Positions 23,468 to 32,573 of a stretch of DNA of 64,000 nucleotides are shown in pieces. Source of the DNA: Mesoflavibacter zeaxanthinifaciens DSM 18436. Its GTDB lineage: Bacteria > Bacteroidota > Bacteroidia > Flavobacteriales > Flavobacteriaceae. Numbering within the stretch: position 1 is the stretch's first letter; each line of letters starts with the position of its first letter. The notes under the pieces are model-generated. The model was not told where the DNA came from and made no database searches. It saw only the letters and a program-made list of their open reading frames with translations. The stretch spans positions 1 through 64,000 of the forward strand of contig NZ_AULQ01000001.1 in the NCBI RefSeq assembly GCF_000422365.1, given 5' to 3'. A program made the translations under genes and the position numbers.

Positions 23468-24799
23468 TTACAATAAACCACGTGCTTTAATTTCTAAATA
23501 CTTATTAATAGTATCTAATGTAAGGTTTTCTGGTGTGGTTAAAATAGAGTAAATACCATACTTTTTAAGTTCGTTAACGATTAGACGTTTTTCAAAAGCA
23601 AATTTTTCTGCAATTACCTTATCATAAGTTTGCTGTATCGTTTCGGCAGGTGCTTTGATAAATTTATCTAGCTCAGTGTTTTCAAAGAAAATAACGACTA
23701 GTAAATGGTTTTTTGCAATACCTTTTAAATACGGTAATTGTCTATGTAAACTGTCTAATGTTTCGAAGTTTGTATAGAGTAATATTAAACTTCTGTGTGT
23801 AATATTTCTTTTTATATCTGCATATAATCTGCCAAAGTCACTTTCAAAAAAATCGGTGTTAACATTGTATAAGCCTTCAAGAATTAAATTCATTTGAGAT
23901 GTTCTTCTTTCTGCAACGACACGATTTTCAACACGTTTAGAAAAGGTGAAAATACCTGCTTTGTCTTGCTTTTTTAATGCTACATTGCTAATCACTAAAG
24001 ATGCATTTATGGCGTAATCTAGAAGGGTTAATTGGTTAAAAGGCATTTTCATAACACGACCTTTGTCTATAACCGAGTAGACTGGTTGCGATTTTTCATC
24101 TTGAAATTGATTAACCATTAACGCATTTCGTTTTGCGGTAGCTTTCCAGTTAATGGTACGCAAATCGTCACCTAAAACGTAGTCTTTAATTTGTTCAAAC
24201 TCCATTGTGTGACCAAGTCTACGCACTTTTTTGATACCGTATTGCAACAAATTATTACTAAAAGCCATCAAGTCGTATTTTTTTAATTGAATAAAACTTG
24301 GGTAGTTAGGTACCATTGCATTATCGTTAAAAGTAAAACGTCTTGCGACTAAACCAAACACCGATTTCGCGTATATATTTAGTTTTCCAAAGTGATATTC
24401 GCCACGTTCTACTGGACGTAATTGGTATTCTAATTTAGATGAAGATGTTGCGTTTAGCTTTCTTTCAATATTAAAATCTCTTACTTGAAATTGTTCAGGA
24501 ATTTCGTCAATGATATTTGTATATATAGGAAATGTATAAAAGTTTTCAATCTCAAGTTGAATTGGATTTTGATCTCCGTTTGAAAGTTTTTCGGGTAAAA
24601 TTCTTGAGGCTAAAATTCCTTTTTTAGCTGAAAATAATAGCAAAGTATCTAATAATGTTAATGCGATTAAACCTAAAAGCAAAAAAGAAACAATATTGAG
24701 TAATCTTGGAAACAAAAAGCTAACCACATACAATATCATAATGGCAATACATGCATAGAAAAAACGGTTTTGTATGTAAAATGGTTTTATGAGTTTCAC
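23468..24799 (-). CDS. DUF58 domain protein of a MoxR-type operon
   Basis: A 443-residue protein with two N-terminal membrane helices (about 12-60) and the DUF58 core (about 195-260: EFEQIKDYVLGDDLRTINWKATAKRNALMVNQF), followed by a VWA-like alpha/beta region. In MoxR operons DUF58 proteins work with the AAA+ ATPase and VWA/transglutaminase-like partners, probably as a membrane-linked chaperone or assembly system; the client is unknown. It is 6 bp downstream of the 179-aa membrane protein gene and belongs to the operon 30318-23468. Confidence 0.85.
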   Translation of the reverse strand: MKLIKPFYIQNRFFYACIAIMILYVVSFLFPRLLNIVSFLLLGLIALTLLDTLLLFSAKKGILASRILPEKLSNGDQNPIQLEIENFYTFPIYTNIIDEIPEQFQVRDFNIERKLNATSSSKLEYQLRPVERGEYHFGKLNIYAKSVFGLVARRFTFNDNAMVPNYPSFIQLKKYDLMAFSNNLLQYGIKKVRRLGHTMEFEQIKDYVLGDDLRTINWKATAKRNALMVNQFQDEKSQPVYSVIDKGRVMKMPFNQLTLLDYAINASLVISNVALKKQDKAGIFTFSKRVENRVVAERRTSQMNLILEGLYNVNTDFFESDFGRLYADIKRNITHRSLILLYTNFETLDSLHRQLPYLKGIAKNHLLVVIFFENTELDKFIKAPAETIQQTYDKVIAEKFAFEKRLIVNELKKYGIYSILTTPENLTLDTINKYLEIKARGLL

Positions 24800-24805
24800 T
24801 TTAAA

Positions 24806-25345
24806 TTATCCTTTAAAATTAATCGGTTGATTTAAAATTTGTAATTGTACTTTATGATCTACATTACCTAGGCTATCTTTTAAATGTTCAATATTTATAT
24901 TGTAAGATTTATTATAAAATGCTAAGGTTTTATCTAATTTTTGTTTCTTTTCTTTTGCAATTTTTACTCTTGTAAAGTAATGATTTAGTGTACCAATACC
25001 TTTGCCAATAGGAACAAGAGCAACACCAAATAAAATAAGTGTTATTGTAGAAATAAATCCTTTATCAAATATAAATTTTGTTATTATCATAGATAAAATA
25101 ATTATTCCTATACCAATACTCATATTAACTATTCCTAAACCTACTTGATTGGTTTTTTCTTTCTGAGTAGATTCAAATTCAATATTAATATCAATAATTT
25201 GTTTTTCGGTTTCCTTATTTAAAACTATTGAAGGACATGTTTTACTAAAAGTAGGTCTTTCGTTAGTTAAAGCACATAAAGTACCTCTTGAGAAATCTAC
25301 AATTTTATTATCGCAAAGTTTACAATGATCAGAGTTTAATAGCAT
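24806..25345 (-). CDS. Small membrane protein with an N-terminal CxxC region, MoxR operon
   Basis: A 179-residue protein of unknown family. The N-terminal 35 residues carry four cysteines (CKLC at 8-11, then Cys24 and Cys37), which could bind zinc. Two membrane helices follow (about 70-92 and 97-116), then a basic coiled segment (VKIAKEKKQKLDKTLAFYNKSY). It sits 13 bp after moxR and 6 bp before the DUF58 gene, so it is part of the operon, but I know no conserved MoxR-operon partner of this type. Confidence 0.65.
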   Translation of the reverse strand: MLLNSDHCKLCDNKIVDFSRGTLCALTNERPTFSKTCPSIVLNKETEKQIIDINIEFESTQKEKTNQVGLGIVNMSIGIGIIILSMIITKFIFDKGFISTITLILFGVALVPIGKGIGTLNHYFTRVKIAKEKKQKLDKTLAFYNKSYNINIEHLKDSLGNVDHKVQLQILNQPINFKG

Positions 25346-25358
25346 TAGATTAATTGTT

Positions 25359-26453
25359 TTACCTTGGTATTTCTACAGCTTCTATAATTTGCTTTATAAT
25401 TTGTTTGCTTGTTACACCTTCCATTTCGCGTTCTGGCGTTACAATAACACGATGTTGTAACACTGGTATTGCTGCTTGTTTAATGTCTTCTGGAGTTACA
25501 AAGTCGCGTCCATTCATTGCAGCAAAAGCTTTACTAGATTTTAGAATAGCTATAGATGCTCTTGGTGATGCACCTAAATATAAAAATGGATTATTACGTG
25601 TGTTTACTATGATATCTGCGATGTATTTTATTAAATGACTTTCGATAATAATCTGATTGACTAAACCTTGAAATTCTTTAATTTTTTCTTGACTTAAATA
25701 AGTCGTGATTTGATTAATTTTTTTATTTCCTTTTAAGTCGTGCTCGCGATTTAAGATTTCTATTTCTTCTTCTAAATTAGGGTAATCAATATCTATTTTG
25801 AAAAGAAAACGGTCTAATTGTGCTTCTGGTAAACGATATGTTCCTTCTTGCTCTACAGGGTTTTGAGTAGCTAAAACAATAAAAGGTAAACTCATTTGAT
25901 ATTTATTACCGTCTATAGTTATTTGGCGTTCTTCCATTACTTCAAACAACGCAGCTTGAGTTTTTGCTGGTGCACGGTTAATCTCGTCAATTAAAACCAT
26001 GTTAGAAAAAATAGGACCTTTTTTAAACTCAAATTCAGATTTTTTCATGTCAAAAACTGAAGTTCCTAAAATATCACTAGGCATTAAATCGGGCGTAAAT
26101 TGAATACGACTAAAATCTATTGCTAAAGATTTGGCTAATAAACGTGCCGATATTGTTTTTGCAACACCAGGAACACCTTCTATTAATGCATGACCGTTGG
26201 CTAAAATAGCTGCAATTAGCATATCAATCATTCCTTTTTGACCAACAATTACTTTACTAATTTCTGACTTTATTTGTGCAACACCTTGTTGCAGTTCGGT
26301 TAAGTCAATACGGTTTGTAAAGTTTACATTATCGTCTGTTGTGTCTGGCTTAACATTATCTGAAATAACATCATTTGTTGGTGCTGGATTTTCTGTGTTT
26401 TCAGCATCTGACGGAATGTGATTTTTTTTGTCTTCGTTATTAAATTCTTCCAT
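25359..26453 (-). CDS. moxR: MoxR-family AAA+ ATPase
   Basis: A 364-residue cytoplasmic AAA+ ATPase of the MoxR class: a low-complexity N-terminus (about 1-50), Walker A GVPGVAKT (about 94-101), Walker B VLIDEINRAP, sensor 1 ATQNPVEQEGTYRLPEAQLDRF and a C-terminal lid (LGASPRASIAILKSSKAFAAMNGRDFVTPEDIK). MoxR proteins act as chaperones for metal-cofactor insertion or complex assembly, usually with DUF58/VWA proteins. It is flanked by DUF4350 and DUF58 genes in the same direction. Confidence 0.92.
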   Translation of the reverse strand: MEEFNNEDKKNHIPSDAENTENPAPTNDVISDNVKPDTTDDNVNFTNRIDLTELQQGVAQIKSEISKVIVGQKGMIDMLIAAILANGHALIEGVPGVAKTISARLLAKSLAIDFSRIQFTPDLMPSDILGTSVFDMKKSEFEFKKGPIFSNMVLIDEINRAPAKTQAALFEVMEERQITIDGNKYQMSLPFIVLATQNPVEQEGTYRLPEAQLDRFLFKIDIDYPNLEEEIEILNREHDLKGNKKINQITTYLSQEKIKEFQGLVNQIIIESHLIKYIADIIVNTRNNPFLYLGASPRASIAILKSSKAFAAMNGRDFVTPEDIKQAAIPVLQHRVIVTPEREMEGVTSKQIIKQIIEAVEIPR

Positions 26454-26456
26454 AAT

Positions 26457-27653
26457 TTATGCGGTGTAAAAATCTTCTATTTGCTTATTTAAATGGATTA
26501 AATCTGCTTCTGTACATTGTGGTTTTGCTTTTAAATGTACTATAGATTTAACTAACTGTTGTATTTGTTCTTTATCTTTTCCTGATTTCTGGATCAGTAG
26601 CTTAGTAAAACGTTCATCTAAAACTTGAGTATCTAAAAAGTAAACACGTCTTAAATATTCTAAAAAGTAAGTTATTTTCTTTTCAACTAAATTATTATGG
26701 TCTTTAGTTTCGTAATATAAATTACCAATGGTTTTTGTAAATGCTACGGTAGTATTTTCGTGAGGTTTAATTTCTTTAACAATGCGTTGTCTTCGTTTTG
26801 CGTTAAAAATTAAGAACAAAAGCAAACTAATTAATCCTAAATACCAAGCATAACGTAGTGCATCTTGACTTAATATAAACCTAAGTTTAGAACCGCTAAC
26901 GTTGGTGTTAGCCTTATTTAATGAGTTGTAATAAATATTATCATTTGGCAGATATCCTAAAACAGCTTCGGTATATTTTTTATTATTTTTCTTTAATAAA
27001 CTATAATTTGTGAAGGCTATAGGTTGTAGATGAAGTAAAAACTGACCATCATAATGTTTTACTTTTATAAAGTTAGGAAACGCAATACTGTCAAAGGTTT
27101 GATGTCCTAAAACCGTTGTAAGATTTTTGTCAAGTTTTGAAAAATGAAAGTTGTTAATACCTCTGTCTATTGTAATACTATCTGTTTTAAACCTTGGATT
27201 GGTTAATGTAAAATAGCTATTACCTTTTAAGTCATATTCATTAGTTGTATTAAATCCTAAAGAGTCTTTTAATCGTTTAGGAAAGTAATTGCTAGACATT
27301 AAAACTGTATTACCGTAGGATACAAAATCTAAAAGTTCTTGTGCAGAAATATCGTCCATTTCTGAGTATTGAGCAACGTGTATAAAATTACCTGTTGTGG
27401 TGTATTCATCTTCTTCCCAATTGTAATACTCGTCAAAAAACTCGTAAGGTGTTTTTCTTACGTCTGTAAATTCTTTATCAGAAAAAACGTTTTCTAATTC
27501 TTCATGAAAAATATAAGTTCCAAAAGGTATTTTATGTCTTTCATTATAAGTTGGTTTCCAATTTATAGGTCGTTCTTTAGTAAGCTCGATAAAAGCAATT
27601 AAGCCTAAAAAAAGGATTAGTAATCCTACATAAATTTTTATAGTTCTGTTCAT
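26457..27653 (-). CDS. DUF4350 domain membrane protein
   Basis: A 398-residue protein with an N-terminal helix (about 5-23), the DUF4350 domain (about 38-230, including IPFGTYIFHEELENVF and GNTVLMSSNYFP, a glutamine-amidotransferase-like fold) and a second membrane helix (about 268-285, LRYAWYLGLISLLLFLIFN), followed by a basic cytoplasmic tail. Commonly found between DUF4129 and MoxR genes; function unknown. It overlaps the DUF4129 stop by 4 nt (ATGA type) and precedes moxR by 3 bp, indicating translational coupling. Confidence 0.8.
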   Translation of the reverse strand: MNRTIKIYVGLLILFLGLIAFIELTKERPINWKPTYNERHKIPFGTYIFHEELENVFSDKEFTDVRKTPYEFFDEYYNWEEDEYTTTGNFIHVAQYSEMDDISAQELLDFVSYGNTVLMSSNYFPKRLKDSLGFNTTNEYDLKGNSYFTLTNPRFKTDSITIDRGINNFHFSKLDKNLTTVLGHQTFDSIAFPNFIKVKHYDGQFLLHLQPIAFTNYSLLKKNNKKYTEAVLGYLPNDNIYYNSLNKANTNVSGSKLRFILSQDALRYAWYLGLISLLLFLIFNAKRRQRIVKEIKPHENTTVAFTKTIGNLYYETKDHNNLVEKKITYFLEYLRRVYFLDTQVLDERFTKLLIQKSGKDKEQIQQLVKSIVHLKAKPQCTEADLIHLNKQIEDFYTA

Positions 27654-28420
27654 GCTTTTACTGAGTTTAAAAAGTTAGTAAAAGCACGTTTTGCTTTGTC
27701 AAATTGAGTTTGATCTACATTAAACTCGCCATACCAAATGTAATTATATAGGTAAGATGTATAGGCAAATTGTTCTGAGATTTCTGGTGTTTTTATTTCG
27801 TATTGATAGTCGCTGTTTGTTTTTTCTGGATCGTAGTCTATAATTTCTTTTTCTGATAAGCCTTTTAAAAGCCACAAATAGTAATATCTAATGGCAAGTC
27901 TGTAATTGTTATTACTTTCGGCTTCACTAATTAAAGCTTTAAAATTTGTTTGATGAATGTTGTTTTCTAGGTCTGTTACAGGAATAATTTTTTTATCTGA
28001 AGATTTGCCAAAAACCCATGTACCTTCTTTGTTAACAATAGCTTTAAAGATAAAATAGATAACTAACAAGAAAATAATTACGCCTGCAATTTTTAAAGCT
28101 ATGTCTGTTGCTCTAGAAGCTTGACCAGCGTTTTGAATATTAAATAGACTTTTTAGAAAATCTGAAACCGCTTTTTTAAATCGTGTCCACCAACCAGAAC
28201 TAGCTTTGATGCGTTGGTAAATAAAATCATCTCCGGTATATTTTTCAGATAAGTTATCAAATTGTTTTGGTAGGACGTTTGCATGATCTGTTGCTACAGA
28301 ATCTATTGCTTCTAAATACTTATAGTCTTCATAAACTTCTTGCGAGTGTTTTTGAAGCGCATTAGCAGTACCAAAAGCTAATAAAAAAAGGATAATATGT
28401 AGTTTAAGTAATTTACTCAC
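27650..28420 (-). CDS. DUF4129 domain membrane protein
   Basis: A 256-residue protein with a signal peptide (1-21), a periplasmic segment, one central membrane helix (about 108-126, IALKIAGVIIFLLVIYFIF) and a C-terminal DUF4129 helical domain (about 165-250: NYRLAIRYYYLWLLKGLSEKEIIDYDPEKTN and YLYNYIWYGEF). DUF4129 is often fused to transglutaminase-like enzymes or encoded in MoxR operons. It overlaps both neighbours by a few nucleotides. Confidence 0.8.
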   Translation of the reverse strand: MSKLLKLHIILFLLAFGTANALQKHSQEVYEDYKYLEAIDSVATDHANVLPKQFDNLSEKYTGDDFIYQRIKASSGWWTRFKKAVSDFLKSLFNIQNAGQASRATDIALKIAGVIIFLLVIYFIFKAIVNKEGTWVFGKSSDKKIIPVTDLENNIHQTNFKALISEAESNNNYRLAIRYYYLWLLKGLSEKEIIDYDPEKTNSDYQYEIKTPEISEQFAYTSYLYNYIWYGEFNVDQTQFDKAKRAFTNFLNSVKA

Positions 28421-29354
28421 CAGATCCTATTTCGTCAATAACACTTTTAGTGTTTACATTTTCGCTAGTTTCTTTTAAACCGTAATACACAATACTTTGG
28501 TTAACTTGTATAATGGTTTGTAAAGTTGTACTAATAATAAATGCAATTACAGAAATAACTATCGCTAAAATTAAACTACCAACAGGCATCTCATCTATAG
28601 TTACAGGTTCTTGTATAACAGTTATACTTTGTACACCTTGTACAATCCCCTGAATTAGCCCAACACCCATCTGTACAACGTAAGCCATTAAGTAAAAAAT
28701 ACCAATGCAACCTACAGCATGCCAAAATTTACTTCTAATTAATTGCCATGCATAACCAAAGCTATCCCAAAAATTACGTTTATTGTCTAATTGCTCTAAA
28801 AGTGTCATATGGTAAAGACTACTAAAGATACCTATTAAAAACGGTAGCGCAAGTATACCAACAATAGTTATTGCTAGTATAAAACCAACTATACCAAAGA
28901 TAATAGCCAAAGGTATAGCTAAAATAAAGCCTAAAATTACAAACATGATAAGTTTACCAGCATTGGCTTTGTAGCTATCTTTAATTTCTTTCATGCCAAA
29001 ATTGGGACCATTATGTTTTTCAAAAAGTTTAAAGTAAATAGGAGTGAAGGCATACACAATTATCCAAAATAATATAGATAAAATCACAACACCTATAATG
29101 GTAAGCACAAAAACACCAAAGTTTTCATTAGCAAATTGGTCTATTGACGCAGATGGGTTACCAGAAGTAGAAAAACTATACATAAAAGACTCTGTATAAG
29201 TTTTAGTTACATAATAACTTACAATAGCTAATAGAATAATAAGTGCACCACTAACAGTAAAAAAGAAAGTAAAGAAGTGTTTACCGTGTTCTTTAAAAAA
29301 AGTAAATGTGTCTTGAAAAAACGAGTTAAAGTCTCTATTTTGATATAGTTTCAT
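28413..29354 (-). CDS. Polytopic membrane protein of the MoxR operon
   Basis: A 313-residue protein with about six membrane helices (for example 31-50, 83-108, 133-180 as a long hydrophobic pair, 212-232 and 262-285) and an FxxFFxDTFxFFKEHGKHFF N-terminus typical of flavobacterial proteins in this operon position. No catalytic motif. Its start overlaps the SpoIIM-like stop region by 20 nt (29335-29354) and its end overlaps the DUF4129 start by 8 nt, so it is tightly coupled to both. Confidence 0.7.
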   Translation of the reverse strand: MKLYQNRDFNSFFQDTFTFFKEHGKHFFTFFFTVSGALIILLAIVSYYVTKTYTESFMYSFSTSGNPSASIDQFANENFGVFVLTIIGVVILSILFWIIVYAFTPIYFKLFEKHNGPNFGMKEIKDSYKANAGKLIMFVILGFILAIPLAIIFGIVGFILAITIVGILALPFLIGIFSSLYHMTLLEQLDNKRNFWDSFGYAWQLIRSKFWHAVGCIGIFYLMAYVVQMGVGLIQGIVQGVQSITVIQEPVTIDEMPVGSLILAIVISVIAFIISTTLQTIIQVNQSIVYYGLKETSENVNTKSVIDEIGSGE

Positions 29355-30318
29355 AGTTTAGTTTTGCTTTACGGTTAACAATAAACGGATATATTAAATA
29401 GTAAAATGAAATTATGCTTAGCGTTGTAAGAATGATACCAATAGATAACCAATTTGGCATTATGTTAGAATATCTAGTAACATAACCTTCTAAAAATCCA
29501 GCAGCAATAGTAAAAGGAAATGTGCTTATTAAAATTTTAACTCCAACTTTTACACCTCTTTTAAAAGATTTCATCCTAGAGAAAGTTTTAGGAAACAAAA
29601 TACTAGCGCCTAAAATAAAACCAGCAGCACCTTCTATAACAATTGCAAAAATCTCCATAGCGCCATGTATCCAGATACCTCTAACGCTTTCCCAAAATAC
29701 ATCTTCTTTTACAAACATATATTGAAAAGAACCTAGCATAATGCCATTTTCCATTAAAATATAACCTGTGCCTAAACCTCCAAAAATACCAAAGACAAAA
29801 GAGGTTATACCAACATAGAGGTTGTTTAATGTAATACCAAAAGCGCTTCCCCAATTACTACCACTTTTGTAAATAGCAACAGGATCTCCTTTTTCAATAT
29901 TTTCTAAGGTTAAATTTACGTAATGATCACCAAGAACAAGTCTAATAAAAGCATCATCAAACTCTGCAGATAAAGCACCAATAGCTACAAAACTTAAAAA
30001 AACTAAAAAAGCGTAAGCCACGTAACGTCTGTATTCATACATTATTAATGGGACTTCAGTCTTCCAAAAATATACAAATCTATTAGTGTCTTGTCGCTTA
30101 GTTTTATAGATTTTCTGGAACGCTTTTGCTGCTAAATTATTAAGATATAAAACTGTTTTACTTTTTGGGTAATACGTTTGTGCATATGACAAGTCATTAA
30201 CCAATTGTGTGTAAAGTGAGGCTAATTCGTCAGGGTTTTTTAGTTGTTTTCCAAAAATAGCTTGTTCAAATTCTAGCCATTTTTCTTTGTTGGTTTTGAT
30301 AAAAGCGACTTCTCTCAT
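29335..30318 (-). CDS. SpoIIM-like (stage II sporulation protein M) membrane protein
   Basis: A 327-residue protein with a cytoplasmic N-terminal helical part (about 1-100) and four to five membrane helices (about 101-120, 172-198, 215-245, 265-285 and 293-313). The middle segment (ITLNNLYVGITSFVFGIFGGLGTGYILMENGIMLG, then GIWIHGAMEIFAIVIEGAAGFILG) is the SpoIIM signature. The organism is no spore former; in Bacteroidota these proteins accompany RDD and MoxR/DUF58 genes, as here. It is the first gene of the operon, divergent from the RDD gene across 79 bp. Confidence 0.85.
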   Translation of the reverse strand: MREVAFIKTNKEKWLEFEQAIFGKQLKNPDELASLYTQLVNDLSYAQTYYPKSKTVLYLNNLAAKAFQKIYKTKRQDTNRFVYFWKTEVPLIMYEYRRYVAYAFLVFLSFVAIGALSAEFDDAFIRLVLGDHYVNLTLENIEKGDPVAIYKSGSNWGSAFGITLNNLYVGITSFVFGIFGGLGTGYILMENGIMLGSFQYMFVKEDVFWESVRGIWIHGAMEIFAIVIEGAAGFILGASILFPKTFSRMKSFKRGVKVGVKILISTFPFTIAAGFLEGYVTRYSNIMPNWLSIGIILTTLSIISFYYLIYPFIVNRKAKLNYETISK

Positions 30319-30379
30319 AAAGCAACCAAATCTACATATTTTTTATATTAAAACCACTTTTATGCGTTAAAAAAATGCT

Positions 30380-30387
30380 TACATTTG
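30380..30387 (+). promoter_or_regulatory. -7 promoter element of the RDD gene
   Basis: TACATTTG is an exact TAnnTTTG box. It ends 10 nt before the ATG at 30398, so the transcript would be almost leaderless or the real start lies further in. A clear -33 TTG is not visible. Confidence 0.4.
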
Positions 30388-30397
30388 ACCTTAGCTT

Positions 30398-31144
30398 ATG
30401 GTCAATATATCAATAAATACCACCCAAAACGTAAATATAAATTTTGTCGCAGCTAGTGTTGGCGAACGTTTGCTCGCATATCTTATAGATTGGATTATAA
30501 AAATAGCTTATGTTATTGTTGTTTATCAATTAATGTTTAAAGCTTTTAATTTTGAAGATTGGGCTAAAGATATGGACCAATGGTCTGTAGGTGCAGTTGT
30601 AGTGTTTTTTTATTTACCTGCTATATTTTATTCTTTAATTTTTGAATCGCTTTTAGATGGACAAACACCAGGAAAACGAATAATAAAAATTAAAGTAGTT
30701 AAAATAGATGGCTATCAAGCTTCTTTTCCAGATTTTATTGTAAGATGGTTTTTTAGAATAGTAGATTTAAATTTGTTTTCTGGTATAATAGGGTTAATAG
30801 CAGTAGTTACTAGTAATAAAAACCAAAGAATAGGAGATATGACAGCAGGAACAGGTGTTATAGCTTTAAAAAATAAAGTCAATATTAGTCATACCATTTT
30901 AGAAGAACTTAAAGAAGATTACACACCAACTTATCCATCAGTAATAAAGTTGTCAGATAATGATGTACGTATTATCAAAGAGACATATTTGGCTGCTAAA
31001 AAATCTAAAGACTACGCTACATTAATTAAGTTAAGAGTTAAAGTAATTGAGGTAATGGAAATTAGACACCAAGTTGAAAGTAATGATATGGAATTTATTT
31101 CCACAGTTATAAAAGATTATAATTACTACACACAAAACATGTAA
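30398..31144 (+). CDS. RDD family membrane protein
   Basis: A 248-residue protein with the RDD domain (about 14-150): VGERLLAYLIDWIIKIAYVIVVYQL (Arg and Asp of the RDD signature), LFESLLDGQTPGKRIIKIKVVKIDGYQASFPDFIVRWFFRIVD and NQRIGDMTAGTGVI, with three membrane helices. The C-terminal 90 residues are helical and cytoplasmic. RDD proteins are thought to act in transport. Divergent from the SpoIIM/MoxR operon, an arrangement common in Bacteroidota. Confidence 0.88.
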   Translation: MVNISINTTQNVNINFVAASVGERLLAYLIDWIIKIAYVIVVYQLMFKAFNFEDWAKDMDQWSVGAVVVFFYLPAIFYSLIFESLLDGQTPGKRIIKIKVVKIDGYQASFPDFIVRWFFRIVDLNLFSGIIGLIAVVTSNKNQRIGDMTAGTGVIALKNKVNISHTILEELKEDYTPTYPSVIKLSDNDVRIIKETYLAAKKSKDYATLIKLRVKVIEVMEIRHQVESNDMEFISTVIKDYNYYTQNM

Positions 31145-31153
31145 GCAGAGAAC

Positions 31154-31176
31154 CACTTTTTTTATAAAAAAAAGTG
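31154..31176 (+). terminator. A/T-rich hairpin after the RDD gene
   Basis: The inverted repeat CACTTTTTTT/AAAAAAAAGTG about 10 bp after the stop codon could act as a weak terminator. The stem is nearly all A-T. Confidence 0.4.
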
Positions 31177-31246
31177 TGTGAATCGCTTATGCTGAGCGCA
31201 GTCGAAGTATCCCTTACTATTAAATTTTAAAAACAATTTCAATCCA

Positions 31247-31849
31247 ATGTTTTACATCATAGATATTTTAGGAACTATTGCTTTTGCAATTTCTGGTGTA
31301 CTTGTAGCACTCAACAAACGTATGGACGCATTTGGTATTTTAATTATTGCGTTTGTAACAGCAGTTGGTGGCGGAACATTAAGAGATGTTTTGATTGGCG
31401 AAACACCAGTAAGTTGGATGAAAGATATGAGTTATGCCTACTTTATTTTTGGATCTACAGTATTTGCCGTACTTTTTAGACATAAGATTGATTACTTGCG
31501 TAAATCATTGTTTTTATTTGATACAATTGGTATTGGTTTATATACTGTAATTGGAATTGAAAAAGGAATTTCGGCAGATTTGCATCCAATAATTTGTGTT
31601 TTTTTGGGTACGATGAGTGCTTGTTTTGGTGGAGTAATTAGAGATATTCTATGTAACGAAATACCAGTGATTTTTAGAAAAGAAATCTACGCAACCGCAT
31701 GTATATTAGGCGGTATTACTTATTTTGCTATAAGCCAGTTACCCGTAGTTACAAACTTTGTATTTGTTATTTCTGGTCTAGTAGTAATTATAGTAAGGTT
31801 AATAGCTGTAAGATTTAAGGTAAGCTTACCAAGTCTTTACAAAGATTAG
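31247..31849 (+). CDS. TRIC-type (YadS/UPF0126) trimeric cation channel protein
   Basis: A 200-residue protein with seven membrane helices built as two homologous three-helix repeats plus one helix. Each repeat carries the glycine motif: AVGGGTLRDVLIGETP (about 40-55) and CFGGVIRDILCNEIP (about 125-139). This is the prokaryotic TRIC/UPF0126 family, potassium- or sodium-permeable channels in structurally studied members; some relatives have been linked to amino-acid uptake. Inner membrane. Complete length, single gene. Confidence 0.88.
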   Translation: MFYIIDILGTIAFAISGVLVALNKRMDAFGILIIAFVTAVGGGTLRDVLIGETPVSWMKDMSYAYFIFGSTVFAVLFRHKIDYLRKSLFLFDTIGIGLYTVIGIEKGISADLHPIICVFLGTMSACFGGVIRDILCNEIPVIFRKEIYATACILGGITYFAISQLPVVTNFVFVISGLVVIIVRLIAVRFKVSLPSLYKD

Positions 31850-31858
31850 TATCATTGT

Positions 31859-32566
31859 TTATTCTAAAACTTCAACAGTTTTAATATATACATTAACAAA
31901 AGGCCAATCAGACTCGTCTGTTTTTACAGCGTTTATTTTATCAACAACATCCATTCCTTTAACAACTTTTCCAAAAATAGTGTAATCGCCATCTAGATGA
32001 AAGGCGTCTTGCTGCGTAATAAAAAACTCATAAGGCGATGCTAATTTATGAGGGTTTTCAATATCACTACTTGGCATAGAAATTACACCTCGATGATGTG
32101 TAAAACCACGTTTAGTATCTGTAGGTAATAAGTAATGACCTATTTTATGACGTTTTCTGGCTACTCTAATATCATCTGTGTTTCCTCCTTGAATAATAAA
32201 GTTTTTAACTACACGATGAAACTGAGTATTATCAAAAGCTCCAATTTTTGCTAAATAAATAAAGTTAGCACGATGAAACTTGGTTTCGTCAAACAATAAA
32301 ATATCAATATCTCCCATGCTTGTTTTAATGCGTACTTTATTCTCTAAGTTTTCTTTTTCATATTCTAAGAAAAAGTCCATAACATTTTCTTCAGTTAAAT
32401 AAGGATATTCCTTTTTCTTAATCGAATCTTTTTTAACCGTTTTAGTATCTGTTTTTACAGTGTCTGCAGCTTGTTTGGCGTTGTTATAGTTAGTTTTAGT
32501 CTTAGATTGCTTATCTTCACAATTAAATAAAATAAGACAAAGACTAAAAAAAAGAAATAGGCGCAT
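31859..32566 (-). CDS. Cyclophilin-type peptidyl-prolyl cis-trans isomerase, lipoprotein
   Basis: Start at the ATG giving MRLFLFFSLCLILFNCED rather than 10 codons upstream, because it yields a clean lipoprotein signal (lipobox LFNC) and avoids overlap with the divergent NUDIX gene. About 235 residues: a charged linker, then a cyclophilin domain (about 80-230) with KVRIKTSMGDIDILLFD, FHRVVKNFIIQGG (active-site Arg and Phe), FFITQQDAFHLDGDYTIFGKVVKGMDVVDKI. Probably folds proteins in the periplasm. Divergent from the NUDIX gene with 7 bp between starts. Confidence 0.88.
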   Translation of the reverse strand: MRLFLFFSLCLILFNCEDKQSKTKTNYNNAKQAADTVKTDTKTVKKDSIKKKEYPYLTEENVMDFFLEYEKENLENKVRIKTSMGDIDILLFDETKFHRANFIYLAKIGAFDNTQFHRVVKNFIIQGGNTDDIRVARKRHKIGHYLLPTDTKRGFTHHRGVISMPSSDIENPHKLASPYEFFITQQDAFHLDGDYTIFGKVVKGMDVVDKINAVKTDESDWPFVNVYIKTVEVLE

Positions 32567-32573
32567 TTTTAAA

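Noticed and set aside
29335-30318. SpoIIM-like gene as evidence of sporulation
   Set aside because: The domain is common in non-sporulating Bacteroidota next to RDD and MoxR genes, and no other sporulation gene is present.
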